DNA from: Gemmatimonadota bacterium
GTDB taxonomy: Bacteria; Gemmatimonadota; Gemmatimonadetes; Gemmatimonadales; Gemmatimonadaceae
Length of the DNA stretch: 57,391 nt
Direction: 5' to 3'
Assembly (NCBI GenBank): GCA_027622655.1
Contig: JAQBYI010000020.1
Coordinates: 1 to 57,391 of the forward strand
In this document: positions 35,252-43,099 of the stretch, piece after piece
Layout of the letters: each line of letters opens with the position of its first letter
Numbering within the stretch: position 1 is the stretch's first letter
Position numbers and translations under genes: made by a program
The notes under the pieces: model-generated
What the model saw: the letters and a program-made list of their open reading frames with translations, nothing else
The model's database searches: none
What the model was told of the DNA's origin: nothing

Positions 35252-36580
35252 TCACGGTACACCGAATCCGGAGTTCCGCGTGTACGTGATGCGCATCGCA
35301 GGGCGCAGGCCAGCGCCCGCGGACGAGGACCAAAACGCGGCGAGGCGCGGAAGCGTTCCCTCTTCGCTCACAGTGAGCACGAGCGCGCGGGGTGGCACGC
35401 CAGGGATGCCGGCCTGACTACCCCAGGCGCGTACGAGTGAGAACATCTCAAGCTCGCGAACCCCCGATTCACCTGGAACCACGCTCAGCGAGTCCGAAAT
35501 CACCACCCCGGGGCCGGCAATGAGGGTGGAGGCACGACGGAGATCTGTGATCTCAAACGATGCCAATCCAACGCGCGGGTGCACCACAACGGTGTCCAGC
35601 GGCCCGCCAAACGGGTATGCAACCTGCGTCAGGCGAAGCGTGGCACGAACAATCGTCGAGGAGTCGGAGAGCCAGCGAGGAATGTCGAATCGGAGATACG
35701 CCCGTCGGCCAGGTACGCCGCCCAAGAGCATGGTATTGGCGATGGTCGGCAGGTTGTTCTTGGTCACCACCGAATAATCCAAGAGGTCAAGCCGGATGTC
35801 TTCGCGGCCGACTGGCCCCGCCGACGCCAGCGGTATCTCAAGCAGAGGCGTGCCGGAATCCGGCCTGGGGCGGTATCGCAACTCAGCCGGCAAGCCGCCT
35901 TCCACCGCGCCAATCCGAAACGCGACCGGACCCGGTCCGCTCACGCGGACGCCGACCCGCAGCCGCTGCCAACCAGTGGAACTGTCGGCCAGCGCGGCCA
36001 GCATGGCCGAGTCCGAGACCGGCACAAAGACGGAATCGACGATTTTTGCCTTCGCGAACGTGGCGCCACCAATCAGAAACTGCGGAGCGAAGCGCGCCAC
36101 CAACGGAGAGTCGGCCGAGTCGGCGGCCGTAGTGTCGTTCACGTCGTACAAGTCGATCCGCACGCTGTCGGGAACCTGCGAGCCCGTAAGGTCGACCCAC
36201 AGGCGCACGAAGACGGAATCCACGTACGTGATCGCGTAGGCCGTATCGTCCGGCGGGACGTAATGCGTGATGAGCGTGTCAAACCGGAGGATCGCCACAG
36301 TCTCGAGATCGTTGCCGGACGAAACCAGCGCCAGGTACGGCTCAATGCCGCGCCCGGGGAATCCGGCGTATGTGCTGTCGTACGCAAGTATCGGATCGAT
36401 TATCGTATCGCGGATTTCGAGCTGCTGACCCGGACACAACGGCGCGGCGATAGCGCAGTTGTCTCCACCGTCGATCGATTCAGTGCAAGCGCCAGCAAGC
36501 GCCGCGGCCACGAGCGCCACGCCCACAAACACGGCGCGACGCGAACCTCGCACCGGACCAACACGGGATGTGTGGGTCAT
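35252..36580 (-). CDS. lipoprotein of unknown function with DNRLRE-like region
   Basis: A 442-residue protein with a lipobox-like LAGAC signal, so it is likely tethered to a membrane after export. The mature part is beta-rich and Asp/Thr/Ser/Val-rich. Around the last third, AYLRFDIPRWLSDSSTIVRATLRLTQ resembles the cell-surface DNRLRE domain (YLRFDL...ATLRL); an earlier AILRFDTLI stretch may be a second copy. No enzyme motif is seen. ATG overlaps the cdd stop (ATGA), so it is in the alr-deoB-cdd unit although its role is probably unrelated to nucleosides. Confidence 0.65.
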   Translation of the reverse strand: MTHTSRVGPVRGSRRAVFVGVALVAAALAGACTESIDGGDNCAIAAPLCPGQQLEIRDTIIDPILAYDSTYAGFPGRGIEPYLALVSSGNDLETVAILRFDTLITHYVPPDDTAYAITYVDSVFVRLWVDLTGSQVPDSVRIDLYDVNDTTAADSADSPLVARFAPQFLIGGATFAKAKIVDSVFVPVSDSAMLAALADSSTGWQRLRVGVRVSGPGPVAFRIGAVEGGLPAELRYRPRPDSGTPLLEIPLASAGPVGREDIRLDLLDYSVVTKNNLPTIANTMLLGGVPGRRAYLRFDIPRWLSDSSTIVRATLRLTQVAYPFGGPLDTVVVHPRVGLASFEITDLRRASTLIAGPGVVISDSLSVVPGESGVRELEMFSLVRAWGSQAGIPGVPPRALVLTVSEEGTLPRLAAFWSSSAGAGLRPAMRITYTRNSGFGVP

Positions 36581-36987
36581 GCGTGCTTCAGCGACTGGCC
36601 GGTAAACGGCGACGGAAGCAGTTCCGTGAGCGACCAGGCGGCCGACGTCCCGAGGGCGCCGAAACTGGTGACCGCGAGCGACGGAGCGAATTCAACGAGC
36701 GCCTGACGGCAGATGCCGCACGGTGGCGTCGGTGTGTCGGCTTCGGTGACCACTACGAGTTCGGTGAACTCCTGTTGGCCGGCGAGTATCGCCGCGCCCA
36801 GTGCGTTGCGTTCAGCGCACGAGCCGGCGGGAAACGAAGCGTTTTCGACGTTGCATCCGGCGAACACGCTTCCATCGGCAGCCAGCAATGCAGCGCCAAC
36901 ACGAAAGTTCGAGTACGGCGCGAACGCCTTCTTCATGGCCAGCTCAGCGGCAGATCGAAGGGCGGCGGTATCAGGACGCGTCGTCAT
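36577..36987 (-). CDS. cdd: cytidine deaminase
   Basis: A 136-residue homotetramer-type cytidine deaminase, converting cytidine and deoxycytidine to (deoxy)uridine. The zinc site is C57-A-E59 in GSCAERNAL with E59 as the proton shuttle, plus C90 and C93 in PPCGICRQ. The substrate loop FRVGAALL and GCNVENASFPAG are present. ATG at 36987 overlaps the deoB stop; the pair form a nucleoside salvage unit. Confidence 0.95.
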   Translation of the reverse strand: MTTRPDTAALRSAAELAMKKAFAPYSNFRVGAALLAADGSVFAGCNVENASFPAGSCAERNALGAAILAGQQEFTELVVVTEADTPTPPCGICRQALVEFAPSLAVTSFGALGTSAAWSLTELLPSPFTGQSLKHA

Positions 36988-38150
36988 CGGCCCATCACTA
37001 GCGGAAGGAACGAACGTCCGGCACCACGAAACTCGAGGCCGAGCCATTCGGAGACAGTCGCGCCGAGATCGGCGAATGAATTGCGTCGGCCAATGGCCAC
37101 GGGGCAGACGCGCGGACCGAACACGAGAACAGGTACCGTCTCGCGTGCATGGTCCGTCGAAGGCGTTGTTGGATCGTTGCCGTGATCGGCAGTAATGAAC
37201 AGCAGGTCGTCCTCTCTCAGGGCGGCGGTGAGCGCCGGCAAAGCGGCGTCGAAGTCGCGCAACGCCTTATAGAACCCCGGAGCGTCGTTCCGGTGCCCGT
37301 ACAGTTGGTCGAAATCTACAAGGTTGCCAAACAGGAACCCACTTCCCCCGTGCAGCCAGCCCAAGATGCGCTCCAGCCCTTGGGTGTTGCCCGTGGTATG
37401 CCCTCCCTCAATACCCCGCCGCGCGAAGAGGTCGTCCACCTTTCCTACCCCGGTACGCTCGATGCCGGCGGCCGCGATTGCATCGATCAGCGTCTCCCCG
37501 GGCGGAACCACGGAAAAGTCTCTGCGGTTGCCGGTCCGCTTGAATGCCCCAGGCGCTCCGGCAAACGGGCGCGCGATCACCCTCGACACGTTATGCGGCG
37601 GCACGAGCATCTCCCGCGCCGTCTGGCAGGCGGCGTAGAGCTCTTCGAGCGGCACGTGCTCCTCGTGGGCCGCAACCTGAAATACCGAGTCCGCGGACGT
37701 GTAGACGATCCACGAACCGGTCGCCACGTGCTCGGCGCCAAAGCGTTCAATCAGGTCGGTCCCGCTGCCGGCAACGTTGGCGATCACACCCCGCCCAGTC
37801 TTGGCGGAAAATTCGCGAATGACGTCGGCCGGGAAACCCTGGGGAAACGTGGGGAACGGCTCTCGCACGCAGACGCCCGCAAGTTCCCAGTGACCCGTCG
37901 TGCTGTCCTTTCCCGCCGACTTCGGCTCCAGAACTCCGTATGCAGCCGTTGGCGCCGGCGCGCGCCGCATTCCTTCGAGTTCGGCGATGAGACCGAGTCC
38001 CGCGCGTTCGAGGTGCGGCAAATCGACCCCGCCAACGGCGCGTGCGAGGTTGCCCAACGTGTGGCTGCCGGCGTCGCCGTATTCCGCGGCGTCGGGCGCG
38101 GCTCCGATGCCGACCCCGTCCAGCACGACGATCGCAGCGCGTTTGGCCAT
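36984..38150 (-). CDS. deoB: phosphopentomutase
   Basis: A 388-residue DeoB of the alkaline phosphatase fold, which interconverts (deoxy)ribose-1- and -5-phosphate in nucleoside breakdown. It shows the metal-site starts IVVLDGVGIG, the phospho-acceptor threonine region AGKDSTTGHWELAG, and the C-terminal TADHGNDPTTPSTDHARE. Start ATG overlaps the alr stop (TGATG). With cdd immediately downstream, it feeds pentose from nucleosides into central metabolism. Confidence 0.96.
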   Translation of the reverse strand: MAKRAAIVVLDGVGIGAAPDAAEYGDAGSHTLGNLARAVGGVDLPHLERAGLGLIAELEGMRRAPAPTAAYGVLEPKSAGKDSTTGHWELAGVCVREPFPTFPQGFPADVIREFSAKTGRGVIANVAGSGTDLIERFGAEHVATGSWIVYTSADSVFQVAAHEEHVPLEELYAACQTAREMLVPPHNVSRVIARPFAGAPGAFKRTGNRRDFSVVPPGETLIDAIAAAGIERTGVGKVDDLFARRGIEGGHTTGNTQGLERILGWLHGGSGFLFGNLVDFDQLYGHRNDAPGFYKALRDFDAALPALTAALREDDLLFITADHGNDPTTPSTDHARETVPVLVFGPRVCPVAIGRRNSFADLGATVSEWLGLEFRGAGRSFLPLVMGR

Positions 38151-39232
38151 CAGACGTAAACCCTCGCTGCACGGGCACGAAGGCCGGTAAGAACCTCGTA
38201 CGGCGACAGACCACAGGCCGCGCCGACTTCGTCAACGGAAATCGCGCCGGGCCCATCGCCGCCTATCAGCGTTGCAATGTCGCCGACTTCGCACGGAATG
38301 CCGGTGACGTCAACCATCGTAAGGTCCATTGTCACGGTTCCGACGATCGGCGCGCGACTCGCTCCGACGCGCACCACTCCCTTGTTGCCCAGCGAACGTC
38401 GGTACCCATCGGCATACCCGACGGAGAGGGTGGCGAGCCGCGTAGGCCGCTGCGCCGTCCAGGTGGCGCCGTAACTGACCGTGTCGCCCGGCTTGAGGTC
38501 GCGCAGCTCCGCGACCTGCGCGTGAACGTGGACGACCTGCTCCGGGACCAGAGCTGCACCGCTCCCTACCCCGTACAGAAAGACGCCCGGTCGCACAAAG
38601 CTCCACGGCGAAGGCGACGTGCGAGCGATCGCACCGCTGTTTTCCGCATGAAGCAACTCGGGCTCGGCCGGCATCGCCGCGACCGCGTCACGGAACCGCT
38701 GCGTCTGTACATCCATCGACCCGTCGTCGTACTCCGAAGAATGGAAGTGCGTAAACGCTCCGGCGGGCGGACACGCCTTGAGTTCTTCGGCGAGCGCGCC
38801 GACTTCGTCGAAGCGAACTCCCGCACGACTCATTCCCGTGTCGATGCCGAGATGCCAGTCGCCGCCACCAGTCATCATCCACATGCGAATCGAGCGGGAG
38901 TCACCAAGCGCCGGAATCAGGCGCGCGGCGCGTACGGCGCCGAACGACTTCGCCGTTGCCTCGACAGGAGCGACCACGAGAATCGGGCGGTGGATGCGCG
39001 CGGCGCGCAGTTCCTCGCCCTCGGCGACGGTCGCAACACCATAGCCCCACGGATCGAGCGACTCCAGAGCGCCCACAACCGGGCCGACGCCGAGCCCATA
39101 GGCGTCGGCTTTGACCATCGGCATGATCGGAACGCGACTCTGCGCCGACACAGCACGCGCGTTTCGCACGAGCGCGTGCAGGTCGACTTCGATCCACGAA
39201 CGGTGGCTGGCTTTGGCTGCGAACGAACTCAA
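38150..39232 (-). CDS. alr: alanine racemase
   Basis: About 360 residues. A PLP enzyme making D-alanine for peptidoglycan. The PLP lysine is K41 in MPMVKADAYGLG, the typical entry RSWIEVDLHALVRNA precedes it, and the C-terminal domain has SYGATWTA, SVGYADGYRR and MDLTMVDVTG. No ATG or GTG lies at the right place; TTG at 39232 (AGAGGGA 9 bases upstream) gives a family-like N-terminus, while TTG at 39265 is the alternative. First gene of the alr-deoB-cdd unit; D-alanine made here would feed the cell-wall genes at the right end of the window. Confidence 0.9.
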   Translation of the reverse strand: MSSFAAKASHRSWIEVDLHALVRNARAVSAQSRVPIMPMVKADAYGLGVGPVVGALESLDPWGYGVATVAEGEELRAARIHRPILVVAPVEATAKSFGAVRAARLIPALGDSRSIRMWMMTGGGDWHLGIDTGMSRAGVRFDEVGALAEELKACPPAGAFTHFHSSEYDDGSMDVQTQRFRDAVAAMPAEPELLHAENSGAIARTSPSPWSFVRPGVFLYGVGSGAALVPEQVVHVHAQVAELRDLKPGDTVSYGATWTAQRPTRLATLSVGYADGYRRSLGNKGVVRVGASRAPIVGTVTMDLTMVDVTGIPCEVGDIATLIGGDGPGAISVDEVGAACGLSPYEVLTGLRARAARVYV

Positions 39233-39348
39233 GTAGCGGATTCCCTCTGGCGCTTGGCTGACCAAAACAGTGCGAGCTGCGCGAACCTGGGACGGGTGCG
39301 CGCCGTCAAATCTAGCTGCCCGGAATAGAGGCGGGGCTAAGTTTCGGC

Positions 39349-40200
39349 ATGTCTTCCTCCAGCCCGAATCGAACCTCGCTCGACGATGCCCTCGCCATCA
39401 TGCGCGACCTCCGCACGCGTGACGCGTGGGACAAGGCGCAGACGCACGAGTCGCTCCGCCCATACCTGAACGAGGAAGCGCACGAACTCGACGACGCGCT
39501 CCGCACGGGCGACGACGCTCAGATCCGAAGCGAACTCGGCGACGTGCTGCTACAGGTGCTCTTCCACGCGATCATCGCCGAGGAGCGCGGCGCATTCGAC
39601 ATCAGCGACGTAGCGGGTTCGCTGGTGCGGAAAATGACCGTGCGGCATCCGTGGTTGTACGGAGACGGCGCGTCGAAGGCGCAGTCGGCCGGCAACGCAT
39701 CCGATGCCACAGCGCCGCTACCGGAGCGCGAGCCTTGGGAGCAGATGAAGTCGAAGTCCCGCGCGACGCTGGCCGAGGGGCTGCCGGTTGGACTGCCTTC
39801 CCTGCACCGAGCGCACAGGCTGCAGGAGCGCGCGGCCGGCGTTGGGTTCGACTGGCCGGATGTTCGCGGTCCCGCGGACAAGGTGCGCGAGGAGCTGGCC
39901 GAGGTGGAGGAGATCATTGCGGAGCACGGCACCGCGTTCGACACACACGGCGTGCCCAGCGCCGACCCGCGGCACGCGGCGCTGGAATCCGAACTCGGCG
40001 ACCTGCTCTTCGCGGTGGTGAACCTCTGCCGAAAGACCGGCGTGCATCCCTCGCTCGCGCTGGACAAGGCGAACGCAAAGTTTCAGTCGCGGTTCGAGGC
40101 GATCGAAAAACTGGCGGCGGCGCGCGGGATCGATGTGCGCACGGCCGGCCTGGAAGCGCTCGACAAGCTGTGGGACGAGGTGAAGTCCGGCGAGGGCTGA
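39349..40200 (+). CDS. mazG: nucleoside triphosphate pyrophosphohydrolase MazG
   Basis: A 283-residue tandem-domain MazG that hydrolyses NTPs or dNTPs to monophosphates. The first domain has EEAHELDDAL and SELGDVLLQVLFHAIIAEE, the metal-binding ExxE...ExxD pattern. The second repeats it in KVREELAEVEEII and SELGDLLFAVVNLCRK. The N-terminus LAIMRDLRTRDAWDKAQTHESL corresponds to the usual RLRxPxGCPWD-type start, here altered. Divergent from alr (about 80-115 bases) and convergent with asnS. Confidence 0.93.
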   Translation: MSSSSPNRTSLDDALAIMRDLRTRDAWDKAQTHESLRPYLNEEAHELDDALRTGDDAQIRSELGDVLLQVLFHAIIAEERGAFDISDVAGSLVRKMTVRHPWLYGDGASKAQSAGNASDATAPLPEREPWEQMKSKSRATLAEGLPVGLPSLHRAHRLQERAAGVGFDWPDVRGPADKVREELAEVEEIIAEHGTAFDTHGVPSADPRHAALESELGDLLFAVVNLCRKTGVHPSLALDKANAKFQSRFEAIEKLAAARGIDVRTAGLEALDKLWDEVKSGEG

Positions 40201-40207
40201 GCTACTA

Positions 40208-40405
40208 CTACTTCAGCGCGTTCGTCCAGTTGAACGTGACAGTCAGCGCGGTGACGGCGCTCACGGGTCCATAGCCCACGGCGAAGAGAAAGCGCTGCCC
40301 GTCCCCAGTCACGTCAAACTCGCTCCAACCTGGCAGCGGCACTGCCGGCCGCCGGAACAGGGCGGTCGGCGAGCGCCACGCTGAGCTTGGAGAGATCGGA
40401 CACTC
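40208..40405 (-). pseudogene. remnant of the C-terminus of a TolB/WD40-like beta-propeller protein
   Basis: Between the mazG and asnS stops, one minus-strand frame reads 65 residues that end LPGWSEFDVTGDGQRFLFAV, then about 13 residues, then LTVTFNWTNALK and three tandem TAG codons. The DVxxDGQRFLF...VxxNW...LK pattern is the usual C-terminus of beta-propeller proteins fused to Ser/Thr kinases. There is no start codon of the right size; the frame is closed by TGA inside the asnS end. I read it as a decayed gene fragment. Confidence 0.55.
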
Positions 40406-40406
40406 G

Positions 40407-41702
40407 CTAGGGCTTGAGCCTGTGCATCATCCGCGGAAACGCGATGCACTCGCGGATGTGCGGCGTGCCGCAAATCCAAGCCACCGTGCGCTCGATACCA
40501 AGCCCGAATCCCGAGTGGGGGAACGTGCCGTACTTCCGAAGCGCGAGGTACCAATCGTACGCCGCTTCGGGAAGCTTCTCCTCGCGCAGGCGGTGGAGAA
40601 TCTTGTCGTGGTCGTCCTCGCGCTGCGAGCCGCCTATGATCTCGCCAAATCCCTCGGGCGCGAGGCAATCGTTGCACAGCACTGTGCGGGGATCGGCCGG
40701 GTTCTCCTTCATATAAAAGGCTTTGGCTTCTTTCGGGTAGTTCATGATGAAGATCGGCCGGTCGTAATCGGCGACGAGCAGCGACTCGTCCTCGGCGCCA
40801 AGGTCGTCGCCCCACTTTGTGTCGCTCCCCTTGGTGGCGAGCGTCGCGATGGCATCGTTGTAGTCGATGCGCGGGAACGGCGCCTTCACGTTCTCGAGCT
40901 TGGTTACGTCGCGCTCCAGTTCCTTGAACTCGGCGCCCTTCCTCTCCAGCACTCGCTGCACGACGTACACAAGCAGGTCCTCCTGCAGCTGCATGTTGTC
41001 GTTGGAGTCGGCGAACGCGACCTCGGGCTCCATCATCCAGAACTCGGTGAGGTGTCGGCGCGTCTTCGATTTCTCGGCCCGGAACGTCGGACCGAAAGTG
41101 TAGATCTTTCCGAACGCCGCCGCGGCGGCTTCGCCGTAGAGCTGGCCCGTCTGAGCGAGAAACGCGGTTCCTTCCTCGAAATACTCCGTCGCGAACAAGC
41201 CGCTCCGTTCGCCGATCGCCGCCGTCAGGATCGGCGTGTCGACGCGAAGGAAATCGCGCTCGTAGAAGAAGTCGTGAATTGACTGCTCGACTTCGCTGCG
41301 AATCCGCGCAATGGCCACCTGCCGCGGCGTGCGCAGCCAGAAGTGCCGGTTGTCGAGCAGATGATCGATGCCGTGCTCTTTCGGCTGGATGGGGTAGTCG
41401 ATGGGACTGGCCCCGAACAGTTCGAGATTCGCGAGACCGAGTTCGTGTCCGCCGGGCTGGCGCGCATCGGCCTTCACTTCACCCGTGACGGCAATGCACG
41501 CCTCCTGAGTGAGCGTGCCGAACAGGTCCCACACCTCCGGCGTGACTTGGCTCTTCACCACTACCGACTGCAAAATCCCGGTGCCGTCGCGCATCACGAT
41601 GAACGCGACCTTGCCGCTCGACCGCAGGTGGGTGACCCACCCGCGCACCGTTACCGATTGACCGACGTGCTGCGGAAGCTCCGCGATGCGTGCAAAGGCC
41701 AT
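40407..41702 (-). CDS. asnS: asparaginyl-tRNA synthetase
   Basis: A 431-residue class IIb synthetase. The OB-fold anticodon domain (VTVRGWVTHLRSSGKVAFIVMRDG) comes first. The catalytic domain has motif 2 FRAEKSKTRRHLTEFWMMEPE and motif 3 GFGLGIERTVAW. The segment MNYPKEAKAFYMKEN distinguishes AsnRS from AspRS, as does the overall length. ATG lies 3 bases after the sugar dehydrogenase stop, so the two are co-transcribed. Direct charging of tRNA-Asn is thus possible in this organism. Confidence 0.95.
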   Translation of the reverse strand: MAFARIAELPQHVGQSVTVRGWVTHLRSSGKVAFIVMRDGTGILQSVVVKSQVTPEVWDLFGTLTQEACIAVTGEVKADARQPGGHELGLANLELFGASPIDYPIQPKEHGIDHLLDNRHFWLRTPRQVAIARIRSEVEQSIHDFFYERDFLRVDTPILTAAIGERSGLFATEYFEEGTAFLAQTGQLYGEAAAAAFGKIYTFGPTFRAEKSKTRRHLTEFWMMEPEVAFADSNDNMQLQEDLLVYVVQRVLERKGAEFKELERDVTKLENVKAPFPRIDYNDAIATLATKGSDTKWGDDLGAEDESLLVADYDRPIFIMNYPKEAKAFYMKENPADPRTVLCNDCLAPEGFGEIIGGSQREDDHDKILHRLREEKLPEAAYDWYLALRKYGTFPHSGFGLGIERTVAWICGTPHIRECIAFPRMMHRLKP

Positions 41703-41705
41703 GGG

Positions 41706-42995
41706 TTAGCGCGTTCCCCGGTAGCTGATCTTGTAAATCGTGCCGGCGACGTCATCCGCCACGTACAGCGAGCCGTCGGCGCCCTGCGCCAAACCGGCAG
41801 GACGATGAATCCGTCCGTCTTTGCCCGGAGCACCATTGTCGAACGAGAACTCCGACGCGAAGTCCCGATGCGTCCCGGCGCGACCGGCGCTGAGCGGAAG
41901 GAACGCCACGCGATAGCCCATGTTCGGCAGCGGCGCGCGGTTCCACGAGCCGTGAAAGGCCACGAATGCACCGCCCCGGTACTCGGCCGGAAACTGGCTG
42001 CCAGTGTAGAACATCATATCGTTCGGGGCCCAATGCCCCGGGAACGCATACGCCGGATTCTTCTTGCCGACACAACGATCCGACTTCTTGCCGTCGCCGC
42101 CATACTCCGGCGCGGTGACGAGCTTTTTCTCGTCCACCGACCAGTAGCAGTAGGGCCAGCCGAAATCGTCGCCCCGCATGATGTGATTCACCTGCTCGCC
42201 GGGGTTCTCGGCGCCGTACGCGTTGTCGTGACCGTTCCAGAGGCCGGCGGGCGGCGGTTGCAGTCCGTCACGGCCGTGCATCGTGGCCCAGAGCGTTTGA
42301 TCACGCGGGTCCACCGTTAGCGCAATGGCGTTACGAATCCCGGTCGCGAACCTCGTACCATCGGACGGCTTCTGACCGGTCTTGTTCGCGTCGAACGCCC
42401 ATATCCCGGCCCGGGTTTCGAGCTCGACACACGGATCGACGCCCGGCGTTTCCGGCGCACGAGGGCCTGGTTCGCAGGAGTTTGTCTGGGAACCAACATT
42501 CATGTACAGGGTCGAACCCACGATCACGAAGTTGTAGGCGTTGTGGCCACCCGTCGCGAAGTCGGTCGCGATCGTGTCGGCCGCGCCGAGCGACGTGGCG
42601 CCGGTCTGGTAGCGATAACGAACGATCGAGCGACCCGAAGACGAGTAGAGGTAGCCGTTGGCCAGCGCGATGCCGGAACCGCTAGCCTGCGCCAGCTTCG
42701 TAACCGCGTCGGCCTTTCCGTTGCCGTCGGCATCGCGGAGGAGAAAGATCGATCCAGGCGAGCCAGACGCCCCGCCGCGTCCGCGGGTGGGGTTGCCCAC
42801 GATGAGCACATCGCCGTTCGGCGCGACCACCATGTGGCGTGGCGCCTGAAGGCTGTCCGCGAACACAGTCGCGCAGAAACCGGCCGGTAGCGTGATACCG
42901 GCGTTGTCGGCGTCGCAAGGCACGGCGCGCTGCTGAGGAGCGGCAGCAACGAGTCCGGCGAGGACGAGGGCAGAGAGGGAAAGCTTCGCGACCAT
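41706..42995 (-). CDS. secreted glucose/sorbosone dehydrogenase-type beta-propeller protein
   Basis: A 429-residue exported protein (signal peptide MVAKLSLSALVLAGLVAAA). The propeller shows the family's repeated sequences: APRHMVVAPNGDVLIVGN, FATGIRNAIALTVDPRDQTLWATMHGRDGL, GDDFGWPYCYWS and PAGLAQGADGSLYVADDVAGTIYKISY. It belongs to the PQQ-type sugar/sorbosone dehydrogenase group; substrate and whether PQQ is bound cannot be told. Two cysteine pairs may form disulphides. ATG at 42995 has GGAG 7 bases upstream. It probably acts in the periplasm and is followed closely by asnS, an odd functional partner. Confidence 0.85.
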   Translation of the reverse strand: MVAKLSLSALVLAGLVAAAPQQRAVPCDADNAGITLPAGFCATVFADSLQAPRHMVVAPNGDVLIVGNPTRGRGGASGSPGSIFLLRDADGNGKADAVTKLAQASGSGIALANGYLYSSSGRSIVRYRYQTGATSLGAADTIATDFATGGHNAYNFVIVGSTLYMNVGSQTNSCEPGPRAPETPGVDPCVELETRAGIWAFDANKTGQKPSDGTRFATGIRNAIALTVDPRDQTLWATMHGRDGLQPPPAGLWNGHDNAYGAENPGEQVNHIMRGDDFGWPYCYWSVDEKKLVTAPEYGGDGKKSDRCVGKKNPAYAFPGHWAPNDMMFYTGSQFPAEYRGGAFVAFHGSWNRAPLPNMGYRVAFLPLSAGRAGTHRDFASEFSFDNGAPGKDGRIHRPAGLAQGADGSLYVADDVAGTIYKISYRGTR

Positions 42996-43099
42996 TCTTG
43001 AACTCCACACGGGATCGGGGAACGGCAATATCCGACAAATCTACTGCCAGAAACGAGTGTGCGGCTCACGGTTGTTTTTCTACCATACGCAGTTGTCGT

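Noticed and set aside
40309-40815. 168-codon minus-strand frame over the end of asnS
   Set aside because: Out-of-frame shadow of AsnS; the real signal in the adjacent gap is in a different frame.
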